Assembly: GCA_949066965.1 (NCBI GenBank)
Contig: CARTDA010000010.1
Coordinates: 1-64,000, forward strand
From: COE1 sp949066965
GTDB lineage: Bacteria > Bacillota > Clostridia > Lachnospirales > Lachnospiraceae
DNA: 64,000 nucleotides
Direction of reading: 5' to 3'
Positions 25,268-33,096 of this stretch are shown one piece after another. A program made the position numbers and the translations under genes. Under the pieces are notes generated by a model. The model did no database searches, had not been told where the DNA came from, and saw nothing but the letters and a program-made list of their open reading frames with translations. Each line of letters begins with the position of its first letter. The first letter of the stretch is position 1.

Positions 25268-26365
25268 TTATTTATATATTTTTTTGATATTATCCATTTT
25301 TGCGCACATATTCTGTAGAAGCATGTCCAGTATTGTGACTGCAGTCATGGATTCGACGACGACGACTGCCCTTGGTACTATGATGGGGTCATGGCGTCCT
25401 TTTATCTGTACAGTGATATTTTCGCCTGCCTTATTGACTGTATCCTGCTTCTGGAAGATAGACGGAGTGGGCTTAAAATAAGCTTTCAGTATGATTTCCG
25501 AGCCATCACTGATTCCGCCGAGGATACCGCCTGCGTGATTGGTTGCCTTCGTTACACGTGTGCCTTCCATGCGGAAGCTGTCGTTGTTTGACGAGCCGTT
25601 TGCGTCAGCAGCTTTTACGCCGTCGCCGATTTCAAATGCCTTGACGGCGCCGATTGACAGCATTGCCTTTGCAAGACCTGCGTCCAGCTTTTCAAATACC
25701 GGCTCGCCGATGCCGGCGGGGAGGTTTGTCACCTTACAGGCAACGACGCCTCCGGCGGAGTCCAGATTTTCCATGCATTTTTTGAGATAGGCCTCTGCCC
25801 TGGCGGATGCCTCTTTGTCAGGCATTCCAGTGGGATTGGCTCTCGCTTCTTCCAGGTCAAAGTTCTGCATGGATATTTCGATGTCACCGATAGCCTGTGT
25901 GTAGGCCGTCACTGTTATGCCAAGCTCAGACAAAAGCTTCGACGCGATGGCGCCTGCCGCCACGCGTCCGATTGTCTCGCGCCCGGACGAGCGCCCGCCG
26001 CCGCGGTAATCACGAAAGCCGTACTTCTGGTCAAACGTAAAGTCCGCATGTCCCGGACGGTAGTAGGAGGCAATGTCGCTGTAATCGGATGAACGCTGTG
26101 ATGTATTGCGCACAAGCATGGATATGGGGGTGCCGGTTGTTTTTCCTTCAAAGATACCGGACAGTATTTCGACGCAGTCTGCCTCCTTGCGCTGGGTTGC
26201 GAATCGGGAGCTGCCTGGTTTCCTCCTGTCAAGGAACTTCTGGATGTCCTGCTCATCCAGTTCCAGTCCTGCGGGACACCCGTCGACGACGACGCCGATT
26301 GCCGCGCCGTGGGATTCGCCCCATGTAGTGATTCTGAATATATTTCCGAACGATGAACCTGCCAT
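25268..26365 (-). CDS. aroC: Chorismate synthase
   Basis: Converts 5-enolpyruvylshikimate-3-phosphate to chorismate, the last shared step of aromatic amino acid synthesis, using reduced FMN. The 365-residue protein has the three family signatures: GESHG near residue 17, RPGHADFT near 103, and GGRSSGRETIGRVAAGA near 121-137. The C-terminal MRxDP-type region reads KGRHDPIIVPRAVVVVESM. AAAGGAAAAC precedes the start. It is alone on the minus strand, without other shikimate genes nearby. Confidence 0.96.
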   Translation of the reverse strand: MAGSSFGNIFRITTWGESHGAAIGVVVDGCPAGLELDEQDIQKFLDRRKPGSSRFATQRKEADCVEILSGIFEGKTTGTPISMLVRNTSQRSSDYSDIASYYRPGHADFTFDQKYGFRDYRGGGRSSGRETIGRVAAGAIASKLLSELGITVTAYTQAIGDIEISMQNFDLEEARANPTGMPDKEASARAEAYLKKCMENLDSAGGVVACKVTNLPAGIGEPVFEKLDAGLAKAMLSIGAVKAFEIGDGVKAADANGSSNNDSFRMEGTRVTKATNHAGGILGGISDGSEIILKAYFKPTPSIFQKQDTVNKAGENITVQIKGRHDPIIVPRAVVVVESMTAVTILDMLLQNMCAKMDNIKKIYK

Positions 26366-26561
26366 ATGTTTTCCTTTCTGGTAATAAATGAGATATTGAT
26401 TTTATGCAAAATAACATATAATATTATAATTGTAAAAATAGTGAAAATCAAGGAGATAAATTTTTCATTTTTTTAATGCAAAAAGAAAAATGATGTGATA
26501 TGATGGATGTATATATCTTTCAGAGAAAATACTTTGAATGGCTTGCAATGGGAGAAATATT

Positions 26562-27599
26562 ATGAAAAGGACATGGAAAGAAAACTTTACGGCTGCGATG
26601 CGGCAGCAGATTAAAAAACATAAGCGCCTGAAGCTGCCGATAACAGTGTTTATGATACTGCTGATTGTATTTTATAACATAGGGCATTATTTTACATACA
26701 ATACGAAGCGCCTGGCAGGTGCTCTGACTGTCTGTATATTCTTCTTTATCAGCAGCAGTTTCTCTTTTCTGACAGAGGCGGAGAGCATGGAGGCAATGTT
26801 TGAGTCGGAGTGGGCGGAGATTCAGGAGAACTATGAGTATGTCCCCACGACATTCAACATTCCGGCTGAGGAAGTGATTGATGATAATGACGTCATTGAG
26901 GGATATGACAATGAAGAGCTGGATGTGTCAGCGGACGAGATTGACCAGTATTCGTTAGATGATATTCTTGCCGCCAACGAAGTGAGCAAGGGTACAGGCA
27001 GCACACATCCGACGACGGTCTCCCATCTCTCACGGGATGACTGGCAGCTCGTGCTTGTCAATAAACAGCATCCTGTTCCGGATGATTATACATTCACGCT
27101 TGGCAAAATCAAGGGTTCCATGAAATGCGACATCCGCATTATTGATGACCTGATGGATATGATGCAGGCTGCGAAAAGGGATGGCATCAGGTTAGTAATA
27201 TGCTCACCCTACAGGGATTATAACAGGCAGACGGTTTTGTTTAACCGCAAGATTGATTCTTATATGGAAAAAGGCTATTCCTATATGGATGCCTACAAGC
27301 TTGCGTCCATGACGGTGACAGTGCCTGGTGCGAGCGAACACCAGATTGGTCTTGCCCTGGATATCGTCAGCACGTCTTATTCGGCGCTGCAGACGGGATT
27401 TGGCGAGACGACAGCGGGCAGATGGCTGAAGGAGCACTGCGATGAGTATGGCTTTATTCTCCGGTATCCGCAGGGAAAGGAATATATTACTGGCATACAG
27501 TATGAACCGTGGCACTTCCGCTATGTAGGCAAGGAGGCGGCTGCCCAGATTATGGACAGGGAGATAACACTTGAGGAGTTTCTTGAGGAGCTGGATTAA
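26562..27599 (+). CDS. VanY-like D-alanyl-D-alanine carboxypeptidase (M15B)
   Basis: A 345-residue membrane-anchored peptidase that should trim the terminal D-Ala of peptidoglycan stems. The N-terminus is basic, with two hydrophobic segments (about residues 25-45 and 52-72), then an acidic linker, then the M15B zinc domain with SEHQIGLALD and EPWHFRYVG, which hold the zinc His/Asp/His and catalytic Glu. ATG 26562 is preferred with GGGAGAAA upstream; the frame is open from 26538. A TATGAT box with extended TG lies at 26496-26504. The gap to aroC (26366-26561) is otherwise AT-rich without repeats. Confidence 0.9.
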   Translation: MKRTWKENFTAAMRQQIKKHKRLKLPITVFMILLIVFYNIGHYFTYNTKRLAGALTVCIFFFISSSFSFLTEAESMEAMFESEWAEIQENYEYVPTTFNIPAEEVIDDNDVIEGYDNEELDVSADEIDQYSLDDILAANEVSKGTGSTHPTTVSHLSRDDWQLVLVNKQHPVPDDYTFTLGKIKGSMKCDIRIIDDLMDMMQAAKRDGIRLVICSPYRDYNRQTVLFNRKIDSYMEKGYSYMDAYKLASMTVTVPGASEHQIGLALDIVSTSYSALQTGFGETTAGRWLKEHCDEYGFILRYPQGKEYITGIQYEPWHFRYVGKEAAAQIMDREITLEEFLEELD

Positions 27600-27633
27600 A
27601 CTGGCGGCCGAAAAGACTGACTGCTCGGTATAA
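27597..27633 (+). repeat. Solo hairpin-1 module overlapping a stop codon
   Basis: ACTGGCGGCCGAAAAGACTG...CTCGGTATA is a diverged, lone copy of hairpin 1 of the three-hairpin family, in plus orientation. It begins at the stop codon of the VanY-like gene and sits before tgt. Confidence 0.6.
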
Positions 27634-27664
27634 ATACAAATCATTTTGAAAGGAACAGCATTGC

Positions 27665-28801
27665 ATGTATAAGCTTTTGAAACAGGAGGGGCGTGCCAAG
27701 CGGGCAGAGGTGACAACTGTGCATGGCACGATTCAGACTCCGGTGTTTATGAATGTTGGCACAGTTGCAGCGATAAAGGGCGCTGTGTCAACTGCTGACT
27801 TGGAGGAAATTGGCACACAGGTAGAGCTTTCCAACACCTACCACCTCCATGTCAGAACAGGTGATGAGACAATCAAAAAACTTGGCGGACTACACCAATT
27901 TATGTCCTGGAATAAGCCGATATTGACAGACTCGGGCGGATTTCAGGTCTTTTCTTTGGCCGGACTTCGGAAAATCAAGGAGGAGGGGGTGTACTTTCAT
28001 TCACACATTGATGGCAGAAAGATTTTTATGGGACCGGAAGAAAGCATGCAGATACAGTCAAACCTTGCGTCCACGATAGCGATGGCATTTGATGAGTGCC
28101 CTCCGAGCAAGGCGGACAGACAGTATGTCACAAACTCCGTGGAACGCACAACCCGGTGGCTCGAGCGGTGCAAACACAAAATGGACGAATTGAACAGTCT
28201 TGAGGATACCATCAACAGACAGCAGATGCTGTTTGGCATCAACCAGGGGGCGGTGTATGCGGATATCCGCATCGAACATGCAAAGCGTATTTCCGAGCTG
28301 GATTTGGACGGTTATGCGGTCGGCGGACTAGCAGTGGGGGAGACGCACGAGGAGATGTATCACATATTGGAGGAGACGGTGCCATATCTGCCAAAGGACA
28401 AGCCGACATATCTGATGGGCGTTGGCACGCCTGCAAATATTTTGGAGGGCGTGGAGCGCGGCGTTGATTTTTTTGACTGTGTGTATCCGACCCGAAACGG
28501 ACGGCATGGACATCTCTATACCAACCATGGAAAAATCAACCTGTTTAATGCGAAGTATGAGCTGGATGCAGGACCGATTGAGGAAGGCTGCGGCTGTCCG
28601 GCGTGCCAGCGGTATTCAAGGGCATACATCCGTCATCTGCTGAAGGCAAAAGAAATGCTTGGTCTGAGGCTTTGTGTGCTCCATAACCTGTATTTTTACA
28701 ATACAATGATGACAGAAATCAGGGATGCGCTCGATGCCGGCGAGTTTGCCGCATACAAGAAAAGAAAACTTGAGGGAATGCAGGCAGGGACATTTTTATA
28801 A
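27665..28801 (+). CDS. tgt: tRNA-guanine transglycosylase
   Basis: Exchanges guanine-34 for preQ1 in tRNAs with GUN anticodons, a step of queuosine synthesis. The 378-residue protein has DSGGFQVFSL with the general-acid Asp, the GGLAVGE base-binding loop, the nucleophile Asp in DCVYPTRNGRHG, and the zinc site CGCPAC...C...H near the C-terminus. AAAGGA precedes the ATG. It is followed by yajC, a common tgt-yajC order in bacteria, although here yajC has its own promoter. Confidence 0.96.
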   Translation: MYKLLKQEGRAKRAEVTTVHGTIQTPVFMNVGTVAAIKGAVSTADLEEIGTQVELSNTYHLHVRTGDETIKKLGGLHQFMSWNKPILTDSGGFQVFSLAGLRKIKEEGVYFHSHIDGRKIFMGPEESMQIQSNLASTIAMAFDECPPSKADRQYVTNSVERTTRWLERCKHKMDELNSLEDTINRQQMLFGINQGAVYADIRIEHAKRISELDLDGYAVGGLAVGETHEEMYHILEETVPYLPKDKPTYLMGVGTPANILEGVERGVDFFDCVYPTRNGRHGHLYTNHGKINLFNAKYELDAGPIEEGCGCPACQRYSRAYIRHLLKAKEMLGLRLCVLHNLYFYNTMMTEIRDALDAGEFAAYKKRKLEGMQAGTFL

Positions 28802-28810
28802 ATTTTTTAC

Positions 28811-28839
28811 TTGATGTATTGGTAAAATTTGTGTATGAT
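28811..28839 (+). promoter_or_regulatory. Sigma-A promoter of yajC
   Basis: TTGATG (28811-28816), 17-base spacer, TATGAT (28834-28839), beginning ten bases after the tgt stop. Confidence 0.65.
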
Positions 28840-28890
28840 GTATATTATGTGTTTCGTAGTGGTTACGGCACAGCGGCATGAACCATTGTA

Positions 28891-28915
28891 CTGGGGGACA
28901 TGCCCCGGTATTTTT
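28891..28915 (+). terminator. Attenuator-like hairpin in the yajC leader
   Basis: CTGGGG pairs with CCCCGG around GACATG, followed by TATTTTT. It lies after the promoter and directly before the AAGGAGG binding site, so it could reduce read-through into yajC. The stem is only 6 bp. Confidence 0.4.
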
Positions 28916-28932
28916 AAGGAGGATAAGGAAGC

Positions 28933-29259
28933 ATGAATTTATTGTTGGCAGATGCAAATGCAGCGGCGGCGGGACAGGGTACGGCCAGTATTATATCACT
29001 TGTTGTGATGTTGGTATTCTGGTTTGGAATTATGTACTTTCTGATGATTCGTCCCCAGAGAAAAGAGCAGAAGAAGAAAGCAGCCCTGATTAACTCAGTC
29101 GAAGTGGGGGATAGTATTCTTACCACCAGCGGTTTCTATGGCATTGTCATTGATGTCACGGATGAGGATGTCATTGTAGAGTTTGGAAACAATAAAAACT
29201 GCCGCATTCCGATGAAAAAAGCGGCGATTGAGCAGGTTGAGAAGCCTGACGGAGAGTAG
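28933..29259 (+). CDS. yajC: Preprotein translocase accessory subunit YajC
   Basis: A 108-residue membrane protein that associates with SecDF/YidC around the Sec translocon. It has one transmembrane helix (about residues 18-40, IISLVVMLVFWFGIMYFLMI) followed by the conserved RPQRKEQKKK positive patch and a cytoplasmic YajC domain (VEVGDSILTTSGFYGIVIDVTDEDVIVEFG). AAGGAGG lies at 28916-28922. secD and secF are not adjacent here. A terminator follows ten bases after the stop. Confidence 0.95.
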   Translation: MNLLLADANAAAAGQGTASIISLVVMLVFWFGIMYFLMIRPQRKEQKKKAALINSVEVGDSILTTSGFYGIVIDVTDEDVIVEFGNNKNCRIPMKKAAIEQVEKPDGE

Positions 29260-29268
29260 ACACGCACT

Positions 29269-29298
29269 AAAATCCCTGGATTGTCCCGGGGATTTTTA
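29269..29298 (+). terminator. Intrinsic terminator after yajC
   Basis: AAAATCCCTGG pairs with CCGGGGATTTT (one G-T pair) and runs into TTTTTATT. Confidence 0.82.
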
Positions 29299-29301
29299 TT
29301 A

Positions 29302-29390
29302 TGCACACGGGCGTCCGAGTGAAATATGTCAGCAAGCTGACGGACACCCTGCTCGATTGCACATGGGGCATGCTGTTCCCCGGTTCGTTT
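29302..29390 (+). repeat. Three-hairpin family, degenerate copy C
   Basis: The core reads GCACACGGGCGTCCGAGTGAAATATGTCAGC-type sequence split across 29303-29345, with inner stem GTCAGC-aa-GCTGAC and outer GGGCGTCC/GGACACCC, very close to copy F. A second partial GCACA unit follows (29359-29390) with GGGG/CCCC remnants. Hairpin 1 is missing. Confidence 0.7.
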
Positions 29391-29474
29391 GTGGTTGATT
29401 CTCCGGCTGGATTGTGGTATCATAAACCAAGTTGATTTTTGTAAAAAGAAGTGGAAAAATGGAGGAATCAGACG

Positions 29475-30008
29475 ATGTTTTATATGGACGGGCAGATATT
29501 ACTTTTTATTCAGGAGCATCTGCGGAATGCTGTGTGCGATGTTTTTTTCAAAAATATCACGCATCTTGGGGATGCCGGAATCTTTTGGATTCTGCTGACA
29601 GTCGCCATGCTCTGTTTTAAGCAGACCAGAAAAGCGGGCATTTATTCGGCGTGCGCCCTTATTCTGTCACTGATAGTCAATAATATCATCCTGAAAAACC
29701 TGGTTGGAAGAGTCCGTCCTTATGAGTTTGTGGAAGGGCTTCAGTGTATTGTAGGGCCTGCACATGACGCATCCTTTCCGTCAGGGCATACAGGCGCCAG
29801 CTTTGCTTCCGCAGTTGCCATTTATAAACAGATACCGAAAAAATTTGCAGTGTTTTTCATCGTATTGGCATCGCTCATTGCGATTTCCAGACTATATGTG
29901 GGAATTCATTATCCGACGGACGTGCTGGGCGGACTGGTGACGGGAATTGGCATCGGACTGGTCGTCAACATTGTCGGTGAAAGGGTTCGGGTTCCAAAGC
30001 AGGCTTAA
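29475..30008 (+). CDS. PAP2 family membrane phosphatase
   Basis: A 177-residue integral membrane phosphatase, probably acting on undecaprenyl pyrophosphate or phosphatidic acid type lipids on the outer face. The three PAP2 motifs are intact: KNLVGRVRP, PSGH (in ASFPSGHTGASF) and SRLYVGIHYPTD. About five or six transmembrane helices are visible. ATG 29475 is chosen because GGAGG lies 9 bases upstream; a GTG at 29451 is in frame. No neighbouring gene defines its substrate. Confidence 0.92.
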   Translation: MFYMDGQILLFIQEHLRNAVCDVFFKNITHLGDAGIFWILLTVAMLCFKQTRKAGIYSACALILSLIVNNIILKNLVGRVRPYEFVEGLQCIVGPAHDASFPSGHTGASFASAVAIYKQIPKKFAVFFIVLASLIAISRLYVGIHYPTDVLGGLVTGIGIGLVVNIVGERVRVPKQA

Positions 30009-30046
30009 AGGCTCAATTCCAATAATATCTTTTTTTATGTATACTG

Positions 30047-30075
30047 TTGAAATTTTCTGTCGAATGTAATATGAT
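30047..30075 (+). promoter_or_regulatory. Sigma-A promoter of leuB-ilvD-ilvB
   Basis: TTGAAA (30047-30052), 17-base spacer, TATGAT (30070-30075). The expected transcription start falls at or near the first base of the tandem repeat (30082), giving a leader of about 190 bases. Confidence 0.75.
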
Positions 30076-30081
30076 AAATTA

Positions 30082-30209
30082 GTGTGAAAAAAGACATTTC
30101 ACCATCCTGATTCGTACGCCCGCTAAAGCGGGCAGATGGGAGTTCGTGTGAAAAAAGACATTTCACCATCCTGATTCGTACGCCTGCTGAGGCAGGCAGA
30201 TGGGAGTTC
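30082..30209 (+). repeat. Two tandem 64-bp hairpin units in the leuB leader
   Basis: Unit 1 is 30082-30145 and unit 2 is 30146-30209, with the first bases of a third at 30210. Each unit has a central stem: GCCCGC-taaa-GCGGGC in unit 1 and GCCTGC-tgag-GCAGGC in unit 2. The C-to-T change is matched by G-to-A on the other arm, so pairing is kept. Outer TTTCAC/GTGAAA complementarity is also present. The pattern supports an RNA structure; no T-box sequence or leucine-rich leader peptide is visible. Confidence 0.85.
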
Positions 30210-30275
30210 GTGTGTATTTTTATTCATAAACCTGAAGACAGAAGGAATGGTTTAGAGAAAAGGAGAATAACGATT

Positions 30276-31376
30276 ATGAATTTGAATATTGTATGTATAC
30301 CCGGTGACGGAATCGGACCGGAAATTGTCTCGGAGGCAAAAAAGGTACTTGATAAAACAGCAGAAAAATTTAATCATACCATTTCTTATAAAGATATATT
30401 AATGGGAGGAGCATCCATTGACGCATGCGGGGAACCGCTTACGGACGAGGCAATTGCCACAGCCAAGGCTGCGGATGCGGTGCTGATGGGTTCCATTGGC
30501 GGAAATACTTCGACATCGCCATGGTATCAGCTTCCGGCACATTTAAGACCGGAGGCAGGGCTCCTGAAACTGAGAAAAGAACTGAATCTTTTTGCAAATT
30601 TAAGGCCTGCATATTTATATGAAGAATTAAAGGAAGCATGTCCGCTGCGGAACGATATTATAGGCAGCGGGTTTGACATGATGATAATGCGTGAGCTTAC
30701 TGGCGGGCTTTATTTCGGGGAGCGCAGCACGAAGAAAGTGGACGGTGTCGTCACTGCCATTGACACGCTTACATACACTGAAAGAGAAATCAGGCGCATT
30801 GCCATAAAAGGTTTTGACATTGCAATGAAACGCCGGAAAAAAGTGACGAGCGTAGACAAGGCAAATGTCCTTGATTCTTCCAGGCTCTGGAGAAAGGTTG
30901 TCGAGGAAGTCGCAATGGATTATCCCGAGGTTACCCTGGAACATATGCTTGTTGATAACTGCGCAATGCAGCTCGTAAAAGACCCGAAACAGTTCGATGT
31001 GATACTGACTGAAAATATGTTTGGCGACATTCTTTCCGATGAGGCAAGCATGGTCACCGGTTCGATTGGCATGCTGTCGTCGGCAAGCCTGAACGATACG
31101 AAATTCGGACTCTATGAGCCGAGCGGCGGGTCAGCGCCGGATATTGCCGGAAAAGGTATTGCCAACCCTATTGCAACGATTCTGAGTGCGGCTATGATGC
31201 TCCGGTATTCATTTGACCTTGACAAGGAGGCTGACGCGGTAGAAGCTGCCGTCAAAAAGGTTCTTGAGGATGGCTACCGCACAATTGACATCATGCCCCA
31301 GTCAGAAAGCCAGCGGGCAGCTGTAAAACAGGTCGGCACTGCGGAAATGGGAGACCTGATAGCAGACAGAGTATAA
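30276..31376 (+). CDS. leuB: 3-Isopropylmalate dehydrogenase
   Basis: Oxidatively decarboxylates 3-isopropylmalate in leucine synthesis. The 366-residue protein has the isocitrate/isopropylmalate dehydrogenase pattern: IPGDGIGPEIV, the substrate-loop RxxxR-type region LRKELNLFANLRPAY, MIMRELTGGLYFGER, and the metal site DNCAMQLVKDP then ENMFGDILSDEASM, and finally the NAD motif GSAPDIAGKGIANPIA. ATG 30276 has AGGAG upstream. It is first in leuB-ilvD-ilvB; leuA and leuCD are not in the window. Confidence 0.95.
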   Translation: MNLNIVCIPGDGIGPEIVSEAKKVLDKTAEKFNHTISYKDILMGGASIDACGEPLTDEAIATAKAADAVLMGSIGGNTSTSPWYQLPAHLRPEAGLLKLRKELNLFANLRPAYLYEELKEACPLRNDIIGSGFDMMIMRELTGGLYFGERSTKKVDGVVTAIDTLTYTEREIRRIAIKGFDIAMKRRKKVTSVDKANVLDSSRLWRKVVEEVAMDYPEVTLEHMLVDNCAMQLVKDPKQFDVILTENMFGDILSDEASMVTGSIGMLSSASLNDTKFGLYEPSGGSAPDIAGKGIANPIATILSAAMMLRYSFDLDKEADAVEAAVKKVLEDGYRTIDIMPQSESQRAAVKQVGTAEMGDLIADRV

Positions 31377-31396
31377 TATATGGAGGATAGAGAGCA

Positions 31397-33064
31397 ATGA
31401 GAAGCGATAATGTAAAAAAAGGAATGCAGCAGGCGCCACACAGAAGCTTGTTCAATGCATTAGGATTTACAGAAGAAGAAATGCAGAAACCGATGGTCGG
31501 TATTGTCAGCTCATACAATGAGATTGTCCCTGGCCACATGAACCTTGACAAGATTGTGAATGCCGTAAAGCTCGGTGTTGCGGAGGCGGGTGGTGTGCCC
31601 GTTGTATTTCCGGCAATCGCGGTCTGTGATGGTATTGCGATGGGACATATTGGCATGAAGTATTCCCTTGTCACAAGGGACTTGATTGCGGACTCAACAG
31701 AATGCATGGCGCTTGCGCACCAGTTTGATGCGCTTGTCATGGTTCCAAACTGCGATAAGAATGTTCCCGGACTTTTGATGGCGGCGGCACGCATCAATGT
31801 ACCTACTGTATTTGTGTCAGGCGGACCGATGCTGGCAGGTCATGTAAAAGGACAGAAACGCAGCCTTTCGTCCATGTTTGAGGCAGTTGGTTCCTATGCG
31901 GCAGGCACGATGACGGAGGAGGATGTATGCGAGTTTGAAAACAAGGCATGCCCGACCTGCGGTTCCTGCTCTGGAATGTACACTGCAAACTCCATGAACT
32001 GTCTCACGGAGGCACTTGGCATGGGCTTGCAGGGAAATGGTACAATTCCTGCAGTATATTCCGAGCGAATCAAGCTTGCAAAGCATGCCGGAATGGCGGT
32101 CATGGAAATGCTTAAGAAAAACATATGCCCGCGTGATATTATGACAAAGGAAGCAGTCATCAATGCGCTCACAGTGGATATGGCGCTTGGGTGTTCCACA
32201 AACTCAATGCTTCATCTGCCGGCGATTGCACATGAAATTGGCTTTGATTTTGACATTGCCTATGCAAATGAAATCAGCGCAAAGACACCAAATCTCTGTC
32301 ATCTCGCTCCCGCAGGCCCGACATACATGGAAGACCTGAACGAGGCGGGCGGAGTCTATGCCGTGATGAATGAGCTGTCACAGCTTGGGCTGTTAAACGA
32401 GGACTGTATGACCGTGACTGGAAAGACAATCGGTGAAAATATAAAAGGTATTCCAAATAAAAATCCTGAGGTCATCAGACCGCTTGACAATCCATATAGC
32501 GCAACAGGCGGGCTTGCAGTGTTAAAAGGAAATCTTGCGCCTGACGGAAGTGTCGTGAAACGCTCTGCTGTGGCTCCGGAAATGCTTGTGCATGAAGGAC
32601 CGGCACGTGTATTTGAGTGCGAGGAAGATGCGATTGAGGCAATCAAAGGTGGAAAGATTGTTGCGGGAGATGTGGTTGTCATAAGATATGAAGGGCCAAA
32701 GGGCGGACCTGGTATGCGTGAGATGCTCAATCCTACTTCAGCGATTGCTGGTATGGGACTGGGTTCCAGCGTGGCGCTGATTACAGATGGCCGTTTCTCC
32801 GGTGCGTCCCGCGGTGCGTCCATTGGTCATGTATCACCAGAAGCTGCTGTATGTGGACCGATTGCCCTTGTGGAGGAAGGGGATATTATTTCTATTAATA
32901 TTCCGGAGTATACCTTGAATGTCAAGGTATCTGACGAGGAGCTTGCAAGGCGCCGGGCAGAATGGAAACCAAGGGAGCCAAAGATAACGACAGGTTATCT
33001 TGCAAGATACCGCGAGCTTGTTACAAGCGGGAACAGAGGGGCAATTCTTGAACTCAAAAAATAA
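31397..33064 (+). CDS. ilvD: Dihydroxy-acid dehydratase
   Basis: Dehydrates 2,3-dihydroxy acids to 2-keto acids in valine, isoleucine and leucine synthesis. The 555-residue protein has the three iron-sulphur cysteines in the family contexts: near NCDKN (VMVPNCDKNVPG), in CPTCGSCSGMYTANSM, and the DGRFSGASRGASIGHVSPEA C-terminal signature. GGAGG precedes the ATG. It is 20 bp downstream of leuB and 32 bp upstream of ilvB, so the three are clearly one operon. Confidence 0.97.
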   Translation: MRSDNVKKGMQQAPHRSLFNALGFTEEEMQKPMVGIVSSYNEIVPGHMNLDKIVNAVKLGVAEAGGVPVVFPAIAVCDGIAMGHIGMKYSLVTRDLIADSTECMALAHQFDALVMVPNCDKNVPGLLMAAARINVPTVFVSGGPMLAGHVKGQKRSLSSMFEAVGSYAAGTMTEEDVCEFENKACPTCGSCSGMYTANSMNCLTEALGMGLQGNGTIPAVYSERIKLAKHAGMAVMEMLKKNICPRDIMTKEAVINALTVDMALGCSTNSMLHLPAIAHEIGFDFDIAYANEISAKTPNLCHLAPAGPTYMEDLNEAGGVYAVMNELSQLGLLNEDCMTVTGKTIGENIKGIPNKNPEVIRPLDNPYSATGGLAVLKGNLAPDGSVVKRSAVAPEMLVHEGPARVFECEEDAIEAIKGGKIVAGDVVVIRYEGPKGGPGMREMLNPTSAIAGMGLGSSVALITDGRFSGASRGASIGHVSPEAAVCGPIALVEEGDIISINIPEYTLNVKVSDEELARRRAEWKPREPKITTGYLARYRELVTSGNRGAILELKK

Positions 33065-33096
33065 GGAAAACGAAATGGGAAAAATGGAGGATTAGT

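Noticed and set aside
30082..30209. CRISPR-like tandem repeat
   Set aside because: There are only two units, directly adjacent without spacers, and no cas genes; it is a tandem leader repeat.
30076..30275. T-box leader for the branched-chain operon
   Set aside because: No specifier loop or conserved T-box sequence (AGGGTGGNACCGCG) is present.
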